DNA of 64,000 nucleotides from Plantago major (Eukaryota > Streptophyta > Magnoliopsida > Lamiales > Plantaginaceae): NCBI GenBank assembly GCA_026545765.1, contig CM048844.1, positions 2,480,001 to 2,544,000 of the forward strand, written 5' to 3'. Shown in pieces: positions 1-10,177 of the stretch. The notes beneath the pieces are model-generated. The model saw only the letters and a program-made list of their open reading frames with translations. It had not been told where the DNA came from and made no database searches. A program made the position numbers and the translations under genes. The stretch's first letter is position 1; each line of letters starts with the position of its first letter.

Positions 1-147
1 AGAATAATTCAAACAACCATATAATTAATTCAATAAATGCAATGCCAAATAAATATCATATCTTATATAATAAAATAAACTGAATGTGATCAAGTACATA
101 TTAATCCTAATAATGGTTGTCTCTAGGACATGCATACTTTCAGAAAG

Positions 148-1183
148 AAGGTGTGGAGTGCACTAGGTGCTTGGATTTTCAGATTGAATTTGCCAAGGTT
201 GAAAAGAAATTCAAGTCTTTGGATGTTGACATCTGCAAGAAAGATACTGAGATTGAACTGTTAAAGAGTGAAAATTTCGATCTTGAAGACGAGGTTAGAG
301 TTTTAAAGAGTAAAAATGATGAGCTCGAAAAGCGCCTTCAATACCGCATTGTGGATGGAGTTCGATCAGGTAGTTTTTCTTGCTCATGAATTTATTTGGT
401 AACATTGCATAATGTGATTTGTGTGTTGCTTTTGTTGTGGTTTCTATCTGTCTTGTGTTTTGGCATATGGCCTATTAAGTTTCCTCTGTGTGTGTTATGT
501 AGCAGGGACCCTTAGAACGAAAATGTCCTCCAAGTGTAGAACAGATTCTGAACAAGGGAGCCGAAGAGAAGTAAGCTCGGGGACTGCAAACTGTAGTATT
601 AAATTTGCAACTGAAGGGAGTCAACCGAAGAATATTTCTCCGATAACACCACGTAGTAGGTCTTCTGTTGCATGCGTTGTCAAGAGTGACTCGGATGACG
701 ATCTAAATCGTTTGCAGTTTAAGAAGAGAACGTTGGCTAATAGAGTTACCAGTGATAGTGATAGTGAAAGTGATGATAATGTTCCGCTTAGTAAATTAAA
801 GAGGATGAATCTACTTGACCTTGATGGAAATACTAACCCAAACAGAAACTTGAATGATTCCTCTTCCCCTTAAAGTATTAAGCAGGGGAATCGTGACGAG
901 GGGAAATATTCTGAGAATAGCTCCAGAAGCAAAAGTACTAGAATTGCCAACCATAAAAATTTGATGCCAGGTGCATGGATTCGTTTATTCGTTTATTCTG
1001 AGAATAGCTCCAGAAGAGGATGAGTCGGAAACTGAAAGCATGGATTCGTTTATTGTTCCTGATGGCGCAGATGTTTCAGAACCTGACTCTGCTTCAAACT
1101 CTGAAGAGATTCCTGAAAACGACGATACATCCTCTGTTAACCGCTCGGGTGACTCTCAGAATGAATCTGAAGGTAGTGTTGGA
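148..1183 (+). pseudogene. Broken 5' fragment of the acidic coiled-coil gene
   Basis: This stretch is a diverged copy of exons 2 and 3 of the gene at 36639-39166. The coiled-coil exon is at about 148-369 and keeps its donor site (gatcag|gtag). The acidic, serine-rich exon starts at 506 after a conserved acceptor. The copy is not functional as it stands: a deletion near 871 brings a stop codon into frame, a short scrambled duplication lies around 960-1020, and homology stops at 1183, where PTB exon sequence begins in a different reading frame. The copy carries one unit of the roughly 237-bp internal repeat that is doubled in the intact gene. No equivalent of exon 1 or of the last exon is visible. 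Bases 1-147 show nothing else I can name. The identity of the copy is certain from the alignment; the function of the parent gene is unknown. Confidence 0.85.
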
Positions 1184-1892
1184 AGGGAATGTATTACTGG
1201 TGACAATTGAAGGGAATGATGCGCGTCTTGTTAGCATTGATGTGCTACATTTGGTAAGCAACTGGGCATCCTCCTCACAAACTCTGTAATGCGAATTTGT
1301 TGGCTTAAACGGATGGTTTCTTTCTCTCTTGTGTCTATTCTAGTATGTCTATGTCGTGATTTATTAAGCTTTTATTTGACAATAAGTGTGAATGAATCAG
1401 CAGGCACATGTCAAGGATATGTCCCAGTGCAGCTTATTCTATCTGGAGCATGTGTGTTTGTTTCCTTTCTCCTTTCCTAACACTGGATCTTTCTCCCTTC
1501 CTCATCATGATATTACCCTTAGCTTTTAAAGAAATCTTTAATGTTCTCTTCCCTCTCTTCCTTAGATTGGTTCAGTAACATCAGAAGTTAGATAGATGTA
1601 GGTTTCCCTCATTTAGAAGTTCTCTGTTCTGGTCACGTCTTTTTGTTAATTTTGGGCAGTATTAAGAAAGTTCTAATTTTGCACCTGTGGAGTATGTTCT
1701 TAAATCGGAAAAAGAAGTGTCTTTCCAATCTAGCGTGAGTATGAAATGGGATTTTGTGATATTCAAGAAAGTGGATCTGGAAGAAAGTCATCTTAAATTA
1801 ATGCATCGGATCAATCATTTTGTTTATAACTTTTACCTGATACCTCAGCAGTAAGTTACTTATACTGCGTGCGTAAGTCTTTACATTGTATT

Positions 1893-2394
1893 TGTTATTT
1901 CTGGAAGTCTTGGGTGTTGTTTGCAAAACTTGAGAAGTTAAAGGGCTCTTTTGCAAGGATGAAACAGAAGAGCGGTTACATTTCAGTTTCTGTTTATTTA
2001 AGCAGTTTCCTTCAGAAAAACAGAGCATGATTCATTTTTTCTTCTGTAATTCATTCACTTGTAATCAAAAGGAAGAATTAGAGCGGTTAGGATCGAGATA
2101 AGCTTGTATCAAGTGTGATAGCTCGGATTGTGAGTTGTGCTTGTTCGATTGAAGCTTCGATCAAGGCTCTGTAAGCGTGTATTTTGATTCGATTGATTAG
2201 TGGAAGTGTGATTGTTTTTCTCCCGAGCAGTAGGCCGATGTGGCGTGCCGAAGCTCGTTATATCTTGTGTTGATCTTGTTGTTTCGTTTCTTGTTTTGAT
2301 TGTGTTGAATTGTGCGCAATTGTTGTTAATCGCCATTTTCGGTATTATCCTTAGTTCTCGCTAATTCGTCTGTGATTGATTAGTTTACCTAACA
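1893..2394 (+). repeat. 5' LTR of the Copia element
   Basis: This 502-bp repeat starts TGTTATTTCTGG and ends TTTACCTAACA. It matches 6669-7171 almost base for base. It is preceded by the target duplication GTATT. Confidence 0.95.
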
Positions 2395-2395
2395 A

Positions 2396-2413
2396 GTGGC
2401 CCCGTCTGTGGGA
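2396..2413 (+). other. Probable primer-binding site region
   Basis: The sequence immediately after the 5' LTR, gtggccccgtctgtggga, is where minus-strand priming occurs in LTR elements. It starts with TGG two bases in, as expected for pairing with a tRNA CCA end. It is not the usual initiator-Met type that begins TGGTATCAGAGC. I cannot assign the tRNA from sequence alone. Confidence 0.5.
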
Positions 2414-2458
2414 ACGGATTAATTGTTTGCGTTTACTGATTGTTATATCACAGTGATC

Positions 2459-5400
2459 ATGAGTTCTACACGTTTTGATGTGGAGCGGTTTAATGGGAAT
2501 AATGATTTTGGATTATGGAGGGTGAAAATGCGAGCATTGCTGGTTCAACAAGGTGTAATCGAAGCATTGAAAGGAGCTGATAAAATGAGTACTGAGTTGA
2601 CCACTGAGAGGAAAAATGAAATCCTTGAGAAGGCTCACAGTACCATGATTCTCAGTCTTGGTGACAAGGTCCTGAGGGAAGTGTCCAAGGAAGATTCAGC
2701 TGCTGCACTTTGGCTTAAATTGGAGAGTCTTTATATGACTAAATCCAAGGCTAATCGATTGTACATGAAGCAGAAGTTGTACTCATACAAGATTCTGGAA
2801 GAAAGAAGTCTTGAAGATCAACTAGACATGTTTAATAAGTCTCTTGATGACTTAGAGAACATTGATGTGCAGATTTCTGATGAAGACAAGGCAATCCTAC
2901 TGATTAATGCTTTGCCTAAGGTGTATGACAACTTGAAGGATGCACTTCTCTATGGGAATTCTTCTGAGTTGTCTCTATCAGATGTTGTGTCTGCAATTAG
3001 ATCAAAACAACTACAGAAGGAGAGGGATTGCAATGAGATGCCTGGTGAAGGACTAAACATTAGATATCACAAATCTCAGAAACAGAAGAAGAAGTTTAAT
3101 GATCCCAAGAAACATGTTCAGACTCCCCAGAACAAACAATATACTGAGTTCAAGGAGATGAGGAAGTGTTTCCATTGTCATAAAGCTGGTCACCTAAAGA
3201 AGGATTGTCCTATATTCAAGAAAAGGCCAGAAAATCATAACAATATCATAACTAATGCATCTCATGTGTTTGCAGGTAATGTAGATGACTCAGGAGATGC
3301 TCAGGTACTGAGTGTTGCAGATACCACAAATTCAGATAGATGGATCATGGACTCAGGGTGTACATTTCACATGTCACCAAATAGGAGTTGGTTCACTGAC
3401 TTAAAGCCTACAGACAAGGGGATGGTAATGCTAGGGAATGATGAGCCATGTAGCATTGAAGGTATTGGCAATATACATTTGAAAATGCAAAATGGTTCCA
3501 TCAGAATCCTAACAGATGTCAGGTATATCCCTGCACTTAAGAGAAATCTTATCTCTCTTGGTACTTTAGAGAAGAAAGGCTTTAAGTTCCACTCTGACAA
3601 TGGTATTCTGTATGTTATGAAAGATGATATGATTATGCTGCAGGGTTCTAGGATTAATAGGCTGTATTATGTTGATTGTGATGTTATACATGATCATGCT
3701 CATTCTATTACACATGCTAGTACTGATTTATGGCACAAAAGGCTTGGTCACATAAGTCAAAAAGGATTAATTGAGCTTCAGAAACAAGATTTAATAAAAG
3801 AAGCAAGTGTAGAGAAGCTTCAGCTGTGTGAGCAATGCATTTTGGGAAAATCAAAAAGAAATAGTTTTCAAAATGCAACTCATAACACAGCTGAGCCTCT
3901 TGATTATATCCATTCTGACTTATGGGGACCAGCTAGTGTTTCTTCACATGGTGGAGGTAGATACTTCATGAGCTTGATTGATGATCACACTAGGAAGGTG
4001 TGGGTCTATATCTTAAAGAACAAATCTGATGCTTTTGTTACTTTCAAAAACTGGTATGCTCTAATGAAGAATGAGAAAGGTAGAGGTATTAAACACCTAA
4101 GGACTGACAATGGCCTGGAATTCCTTTCAGAGCAATTCAAAAGTTTTTGCAGGGACAATGGCATTAAAAGACATCTCACAGTCCCAGGAACTCCCCAGCA
4201 AAATGGGCTTGCAGAGAGAATGAATAGGACCCTGCTAGAGAGAACCAGGTGTATGATGTTCACTGCAGGTGTCTCCAAGCATTTCTGGGCTGAGGCAGTC
4301 ACAACAGCTTGTTTCCTAATCAACAAGTGCCCATCTTCTGCAATTAAGTTCAAAACTCCTGATGAGCTGTGGTATGGAAGGCCCTACAACTATTCTGAGC
4401 TCAAGGTGTTTGGTTGTATGGCTTATGCTCATGTTACACAGGATAAGCTTGAGCCCAGGGCTCTTAAATGCATCTTTCTTGGATATCCACCTGGAGTTAA
4501 GGGTTATAAACTATGGTGTATAGAGAAAGGGAATGCTAGAGTCATCATTAGCAGAAATGTGGTGTTTGATGAAGGAACCATGCCATACATCTCTCAGAAT
4601 GATGAAAGTAAGGCACACAGGGAATTAAGAGCTAATTTTGAGGTGGAGCTATCTGACAACTGTATAAATGAGCTCAGAGAAACACCTGCAAATGAACACA
4701 GTGATGCTCACTTACATACTCCAGCCCAGCACAGGAATGAAGATGCAGATTCAGGTGGAGTTTCTTCTAGCTCTCCACATATTGCATCACCAATGAGAAG
4801 ATCAGGTGGTAGAAGAAATATGAATATAGCTGATGCTGAAACTTTGAGAAATTTTCAATTAGCTAGAGACAGATACAGAAGAACACCTAAGGCACCTGTG
4901 AGGCTGGGATTTGAAGATTTGGCTTCTTTTGCTTTAAGTATTGCAGAAGAAGTCGAATATCAGGAACCAAGGACATACAGTGAAGCAATATCTTGCAGTG
5001 ACAAAGACAAGTGGATATTAGCTATGCAAGAAGAGCTAAATTCACTGGAGAAGAACAATACATGGTCTTTAGTGAATAAACCTTCAACTCAGAAGCTAGT
5101 AAGCTGTAAATGGCTCTTTAAGAGAAAAGTTGAGGTTGCTGAGACTGAGTACTTGAGATACAAGGCTAGATTGGTAGCTAGGGGATTCACACAGAGAGAA
5201 GGGATAGACTATAATGAGATTTTTTCACCTGTAGTTAAACATGCTTCAATAAGAATCCTGCTAGCTATGGTTGCACATTTTAATCTGGAACTGCAACAAC
5301 TTGATGTAAAAACAGCTTTTCTACATGGAGATCTTGAGGAAACTATATACATGAGTCAACCAGAAGGTTTTGTTCTACCAGGGAATGAGAACAAGGTTTG

Positions 5401-6481
5401 TTTGCTCAAGAAGTCATTATATGGACTCAAACAAAGCCCAAGACAGTGGTATAGGAAGTTTGATGACTATGTGTTGAAGATTGGTTTTGAAAGGTCACTT
5501 TATGACAGCTGTGTATACATAAAGAGATCTGAGTCTCTAATCCAAGCCTATCTTCTTCTATATGTTGATGATATGCTCATTGTGAGCAATGAGAGTACAC
5601 AGATCACAGAAATTAAGAAGGCTCTCAACAATGAGTTTGATATGAAGGATTTAGGTGATGCTAAGAGAATCTTAGGTATGGACATCTACAGAGATAGAAA
5701 TAAAGGATTTCTGCACCTGAGACAAGCTGATTACATCAAGAAAGTAGTGAAGAGATTCAATATGCATGAATCAAAGCCAGTCTCTTTACCTCTGGGATCT
5801 CACTTTAAATTATCTGAGAACATGAGGCCTGAATCTGAAGAAGAACTGAAACATATGGAGTCTGTACCATATGCAAATGCTGTAGGTAGTATCATGTATC
5901 TTATGATTTGCAGTAGACCTGATATAGCCCATGCTATCTCAGTTGCTAGCAGGTATATGGCTAATCCAGGAATAAAGCATTGGGATGCTTTAAAATGGAT
6001 TCTGAGATATCTAAATGGATCTGCAAATCTGGGAATAATGTATAAGAGTTCTCATCATCAAGATTACATGTATCTTCAGGGATTTGTTGATTCTGACTAT
6101 GCTGCAAATCTTGATAATAGAAGATCACAAAGTGGATTTATATTTACTCTGTTTGGTTCTGCCATTAGTTGGAAATCAAACCTTCAGTCAGTGGTGGCTC
6201 TATCCACTACTGAAGCTGAGTATATGGCAGCTACAGAAGCAATCAAGGAAGCTCAATGGCTTAAAGGGATTCTTGCAGATTTTGGATTAAAACAAGGCAA
6301 GATTTCTGTGCATTGTGACAGTCAAAGCGCATTGTGTCTTATGAAACATCAAATGTGTCATGAAAGGACTAAACACATTGATGTAAGATTCCATTTCATC
6401 AGGGAAGTGATTGAGAATGGAGAAGTAGAAGTTCAGAAGATATCTACTGAGAAGAATGCTTCTGACATGCTTACCACTTAA
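2459..6481 (+). CDS. Copia gag-pol polyprotein
   Basis: Retrotransposon polyprotein that encodes the capsid and the enzymes for reverse transcription and integration. I place the start at the ATG at 2459 (MSSTRFDVERFNG, the usual Copia GAG opening); the open frame runs upstream only through non-ATG codons. Domains in order, numbered from the open frame at 2423: GAG; CCHC zinc knuckle CFHCHKAGHLKKDC near 249; aspartic protease DSG near 309; integrase with the HKRLGH zinc-binding region and a catalytic core including RTDNGLEF near 559 and GTPQQNGLAERMNRT; reverse transcriptase with FLHGDLEETIYM and the catalytic YVDD near 1047; RNase H with VDSDYA near 1222 and ALSTTEAEYMA. No internal stop occurs. 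The frame ends at MLTT, while the residues that normally follow (ending CVEAVGL) can be read in another frame just downstream, so a small deletion truncates about the last 15 residues. Whether that harms activity is unknown. Confidence 0.93.
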   Translation: MSSTRFDVERFNGNNDFGLWRVKMRALLVQQGVIEALKGADKMSTELTTERKNEILEKAHSTMILSLGDKVLREVSKEDSAAALWLKLESLYMTKSKANRLYMKQKLYSYKILEERSLEDQLDMFNKSLDDLENIDVQISDEDKAILLINALPKVYDNLKDALLYGNSSELSLSDVVSAIRSKQLQKERDCNEMPGEGLNIRYHKSQKQKKKFNDPKKHVQTPQNKQYTEFKEMRKCFHCHKAGHLKKDCPIFKKRPENHNNIITNASHVFAGNVDDSGDAQVLSVADTTNSDRWIMDSGCTFHMSPNRSWFTDLKPTDKGMVMLGNDEPCSIEGIGNIHLKMQNGSIRILTDVRYIPALKRNLISLGTLEKKGFKFHSDNGILYVMKDDMIMLQGSRINRLYYVDCDVIHDHAHSITHASTDLWHKRLGHISQKGLIELQKQDLIKEASVEKLQLCEQCILGKSKRNSFQNATHNTAEPLDYIHSDLWGPASVSSHGGGRYFMSLIDDHTRKVWVYILKNKSDAFVTFKNWYALMKNEKGRGIKHLRTDNGLEFLSEQFKSFCRDNGIKRHLTVPGTPQQNGLAERMNRTLLERTRCMMFTAGVSKHFWAEAVTTACFLINKCPSSAIKFKTPDELWYGRPYNYSELKVFGCMAYAHVTQDKLEPRALKCIFLGYPPGVKGYKLWCIEKGNARVIISRNVVFDEGTMPYISQNDESKAHRELRANFEVELSDNCINELRETPANEHSDAHLHTPAQHRNEDADSGGVSSSSPHIASPMRRSGGRRNMNIADAETLRNFQLARDRYRRTPKAPVRLGFEDLASFALSIAEEVEYQEPRTYSEAISCSDKDKWILAMQEELNSLEKNNTWSLVNKPSTQKLVSCKWLFKRKVEVAETEYLRYKARLVARGFTQREGIDYNEIFSPVVKHASIRILLAMVAHFNLELQQLDVKTAFLHGDLEETIYMSQPEGFVLPGNENKVCLLKKSLYGLKQSPRQWYRKFDDYVLKIGFERSLYDSCVYIKRSESLIQAYLLLYVDDMLIVSNESTQITEIKKALNNEFDMKDLGDAKRILGMDIYRDRNKGFLHLRQADYIKKVVKRFNMHESKPVSLPLGSHFKLSENMRPESEEELKHMESVPYANAVGSIMYLMICSRPDIAHAISVASRYMANPGIKHWDALKWILRYLNGSANLGIMYKSSHHQDYMYLQGFVDSDYAANLDNRRSQSGFIFTLFGSAISWKSNLQSVVALSTTEAEYMAATEAIKEAQWLKGILADFGLKQGKISVHCDSQSALCLMKHQMCHERTKHIDVRFHFIREVIENGEVEVQKISTEKNASDMLTT

Positions 6482-6657
6482 CAAATTCAGGTTCTGTGTG
6501 GAGGCTGTTGGCTTGATGGAAATCTGAGTTGTCTTTGTGACATCTCAGATGATCAAGGGTGGAGTTATGGTGATTACCCTGCTGTCTGTGTGATAGCAAG
6601 TTCTTGGAGAAGGACAACATGATTCCACTATGAAGTTGAAGGAAGCGTTTTGCATCC

Positions 6658-6668
6658 AAGGTGGAGAT
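6658..6668 (+). other. Polypurine tract
   Basis: The purine-rich run aaggtggagat abuts the 3' LTR. This is the standard place and composition for the plus-strand primer of Copia elements. Confidence 0.8.
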
Positions 6669-7171
6669 TGTTATTTCTGGAAGTCTTGGGTGTTGTTTGC
6701 AAAACTTGAGAAGTTAAAGGGCTCTTTTGCAAGGATGAAACAGAAAAGCGGTTACATTTCAGTTTCTGTTTATTTAAGCAGTTTCCTTCAGAAAAAACAG
6801 AGCATGATTCATTTTTTCTTCTGTAATACATTCACTTGTAATCAAAAGGAAGAATTAGAGCGGTTAGGATCTAGATAAGCTTGTATCAAGTGTGATAGCT
6901 CGGATTGTGAGTTGTGCTTGTTCGATTGAAGCTTCGATCAAGGCTCAGTAAGCGTGTATTTTGATTCGATTGATTAGTGGAAGTGTGATTGTTTTTCTCC
7001 CGAGCAGTAGGCCGATGCGGCGTGCCGAAGCTCGTTATATCTTGTGTTGATCTTGTTGTTTCGTTTTTTGTTTTGATTGTGTTGAATTGTGCGCAATTGT
7101 TGTTAATCGCCATTTTCGGTATTATCCTTAGTTCTCGCTAATTCGTCTGTGATTGATTAGTTTACCTAACA
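6669..7171 (+). repeat. 3' LTR of the Copia element
   Basis: This 503-bp repeat is nearly identical to 1893-2394 and is followed by the target duplication GTATT (7172-7176). The differences are scattered single bases plus one extra A in an A run. Confidence 0.95.
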
Positions 7172-8286
7172 GTATTTAGCACTGGATATTTCCTATACTA
7201 GTTTTATATCATCTTCTTGTGCTGATTCACAGCATCATGTGTCATCCAACGGATTCCGAGTAAATGATTTTCATTTTTCTCTTTGATCATGTCTGTTTGC
7301 AATTTTAATCTAAGAGAACATTTAAATTATCTGTTACTTCAGTGTGAGTTTTTATGCTTCAACCAGTGCAGTAATAAATTGTCTTACATGCAGGTGTTTT
7401 CGGCATTTGGTTTTGTGCACAAGATTACGACATTTGAGAAAACTGCTGGTTTTCAGGTTTGGATTTCCATTGGCATTTTCGTCAGATTAGTAACTTTTCT
7501 TGCTCTTGGTATAATTATGGCTCTTAAAAATCAAAATATCTCTATGTTTACCTCTTATTAGGCCTTGGTTCAATTTTCTGATCCAGAGACTGCTTCTGCT
7601 GCAAAGGATGCCCTTGATGGAAGAAGTATTCCAAGGTGATTTGGGTTTTATATTTTGCCATCAGAGTTCAGATGCAACATATCTGTAGTATGCTAGATCT
7701 TGCTCATACATTGCGGCTCTACGTTTATCAGACTTTATTATCATCTAGTACAGAGGGGTCTACAGCCCTTAAGCTAGCTTTACTTCCATCCAAGTTTTTT
7801 GTCCCATTAAGCTATGACATTACAGATGCACACCTGTATTAAAGAAGGAACATATTGAATTTCTAGCAGATTGGATAACTGGTTTGGTGATCCGTATACA
7901 ATTGAGCTTTATAAGGCTGTCTTAAATTTATCTCATTGTCTCTTGACCCCCACTTGCATGCATTAGCCTACCGTGTTTGTGTTATTCTAAGCTGTATATA
8001 TATAGCTAATCATAGATTTGTCATCATAAGGCATGAATTCCAATTGTGTACTTGATTAGTGGAGAAATTTCTGGTGGTGATCACCTTAGTTTAGTGTGTT
8101 TATCTAGGCTACTTGTCTAACAGTTACTGATACCCTCAGACTTTATTTGCTTTGCTGATGGTGTCTTGATGCAGATATTTGATTCCAGAGCTGGGACCGT
8201 GTACACTGAAGATAACCTATTCTGCACATACAGATCTGAGTGTGAAATTCCAAAGTCACCGTAGTAGGTAAATAGAGTATATTTTG

Positions 8287-8407
8287 AGCATATTGAATTC
8301 TGATAAATCAAGTGGTAGATATCATAGGCTTCAGTATTCGATGTCTGGGCTTCAAAATTCAAATCCCTGTCCGAAGAGCATATTGAATTCTGATAAATCA
8401 AGTGGTA
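8287..8407 (+). repeat. Short direct repeat inside a PTB intron
   Basis: A segment of about 32 bp beginning gagcatattgaattctgat occurs twice, at about 8287 and 8376, in the intron after the 8175-8267 exon. The same pair is present in PTB copy B (about 26911 and 27002), so it predates the duplication. Confidence 0.7.
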
Positions 8408-10177
8408 ATCTTGTTAAAAGAAGATATGGCAGACATCAATGTATTCTCACAGATGCATACATGGATCTTTGCTCACTAACTTTAATGAATAACTACAATG
8501 CCGTTTTGTCTCTTTCCTCGAAAGGCTTGTGCAGGTGACCCATACTGATTGTGCTTTTATTCTTTTAGGGACTATACCAATCCGCACCTCCCAGTTGCTC
8601 CTTCAGCTATAGATGCCAGTGGCCAGGTAAATTCTTAGAAAAGCCTTTTTGTCTATATTAGTTAATCATTTGTTGCCTTCCCCATGAAAACACGACACTC
8701 TGTAGTCTTAAATTCTTGGGACCTTTTTGTCATTGTTTCTGGCATTGGAATGATTCCATATTTGCTGTATAATATAGACAGTAGTATGCAAATGAAACAT
8801 TTTTACTTTTATTTGCATCAGACTTGTCGTTGTACATTGCCACCCGAAGTTGTCACTTGGAAGCTACAACTTTATGATTATATTTTTCAATCAGAAAACT
8901 AGTTCAAGTAGTGTTAATACCCTGTAGAATCTTGATCTCACTCTCTTATACTCATTCGGTTTCCCTCATCTGCTTTTTAGCAGTTTACACTAGGAGCTGA
9001 TGGAAGAAAAATGGAGCCAGAGAGCAATGTCCTCCTTGCTTCAATTGAAAACATCCAGTACGCGGTCACTCTGGATGTTTTACATACGGTAACCGTATTC
9101 AAACATTCTAATCTTGTTTACATGAGTGTTTGGGCACATTTTTTTGTTATTACTGTAACCATGTTTTCCATTTAGGTTTTTTCTGCTTTTGGACAAGTCC
9201 TTAAAATTGCCATGTTTGATAAGAATGGAGGTCTTCAGGCTTTGATTCAGTATCCTGGTAAGATGGAACTTTTTACATCAGTTAATACCTCTTTGACATG
9301 CATAATATCATGCTGGCTATTCTTGTTCAATATGCAAGAAAAAGAGTGGAATATATCTTTGGAAAGACAATCAATTATGACAATAATAAAAGATTTAAAA
9401 TACTTAAATATGTGAAGAATTTATCCGGACTTCTCTGATTCGCATACCTGCGGGCATGTGATTAAGCCGTTGTTCAAAGTTGTATTTGGAAAGAGTGCCT
9501 GCATCTATAGGAGTTTTAGCTCTAGATGTTCACAAATTCATTGGGCTTGCAGATGTGCAGACAGCTGTTGTAGCTAAGGAATCCTTGGAAGGACATTGTA
9601 TATACGATGGGGGATACTGCAAGCTTCATCTCTCATATTCTCGACATACAGATCTCAGTATCAAGGTAAAAACGAAAAAATATTGCAAGTTGGAATCATG
9701 GAAAATAATATCCTAGGAATGAAAAAGTTCAGAAAATAATATGTTCCTTATATTACCAGATACTTTGTTATTTTCTTTTCTCAGACCCCTCTCTCTCTCT
9801 ATGTTCTGATTATGAGCTTCTACTGCTGTGTTCAGGTCAATAATGATAGGAGCAGGGATTATACAATCCCCATTACTCCTCCCCCTCCAGTTATGAACTC
9901 TCAGCCGTCAATATTGGGACAACAACCATATTCTACTGGAGGACCCGGTTCTCAGGTTCATACCGGACCACAGTATGCACCAGCTCAAGACCGTCATGCC
10001 ATGACTCCTCCAGCTGGTTGGAACCCTCCTGCGGCGCCTCAATCCATGCCTATGCAAATGCATAACTACCCATATGGCGGCCTGCCTCCTCAAATGGGTC
10101 CTGGACAGGTACCTCCTCATGTCCAGAACGGGTTACCTCCCTCGAATCATATGCACCAGTATCATCATCGCCAATGA

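Larger units (their letters stand above)
1893..7171 (+). mobile_element. Copia-superfamily LTR retrotransposon, nearly intact
   Basis: This is a complete element with TG...CA ends and a perfect 5-bp target duplication GTATT at 1888-1892 and 7172-7176. The LTRs are 1893-2394 and 6669-7171. By eye they differ at about six bases plus one 1-bp indel, roughly 1.2%, so the insertion is recent. Between them lie a primer-binding region, a single gag-pol frame in the order GAG, PR, INT, RT, RNase H (the Copia order), and a purine-rich tract. The element sits in an intron of the truncated PTB copy A in the same orientation as that gene. The polyprotein lacks its usual last residues because of a small deletion near 6475. 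The duplicate PTB copy at 26884 starts downstream of the insertion site, so it cannot say whether the insertion came before or after the duplication. Confidence 0.95.
1184..10177 (+). pseudogene. PTB2: 5'-truncated polypyrimidine tract-binding protein gene, copy A
   Basis: This is the 3' two thirds of a plant PTB-type splicing regulator, an RNA-binding protein with several RRM domains that binds pyrimidine tracts in pre-mRNA. Exons read from the sequence: 1184-1253, 7394-7456, 7562-7635, 8175-8267, 8569-8626, 8981-9088, 9176-9257, 9553-9665 and 9836-10177, all with GT-AG borders and matching phases. They encode an RRM with VFSAFGFVHKITTFEKTAGF, the linker FQSHRSRDYTNP, a further RRM with ALIQY and EGHCIYDGGYCKLH, and a Pro/Gln/Met-rich tail. 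RRM1 and the start codon are missing. The first exon is fused to the coiled-coil gene fragment in another frame, and the first intron holds a Copia element. The translation looks closest to Arabidopsis PTB2 (from memory). Apart from the Copia element, the first intron (1254-7393) shows nothing. The downstream exons are undamaged, so the loss looks recent. A functional product from this locus is unlikely. Confidence 0.85.

Noticed and set aside
971-1289. Overlapping open frames across the 1183 junction as a possible fusion protein
   Set aside because: The acidic-gene frame and the PTB frame differ at the junction, so no single frame joins the two real proteins.
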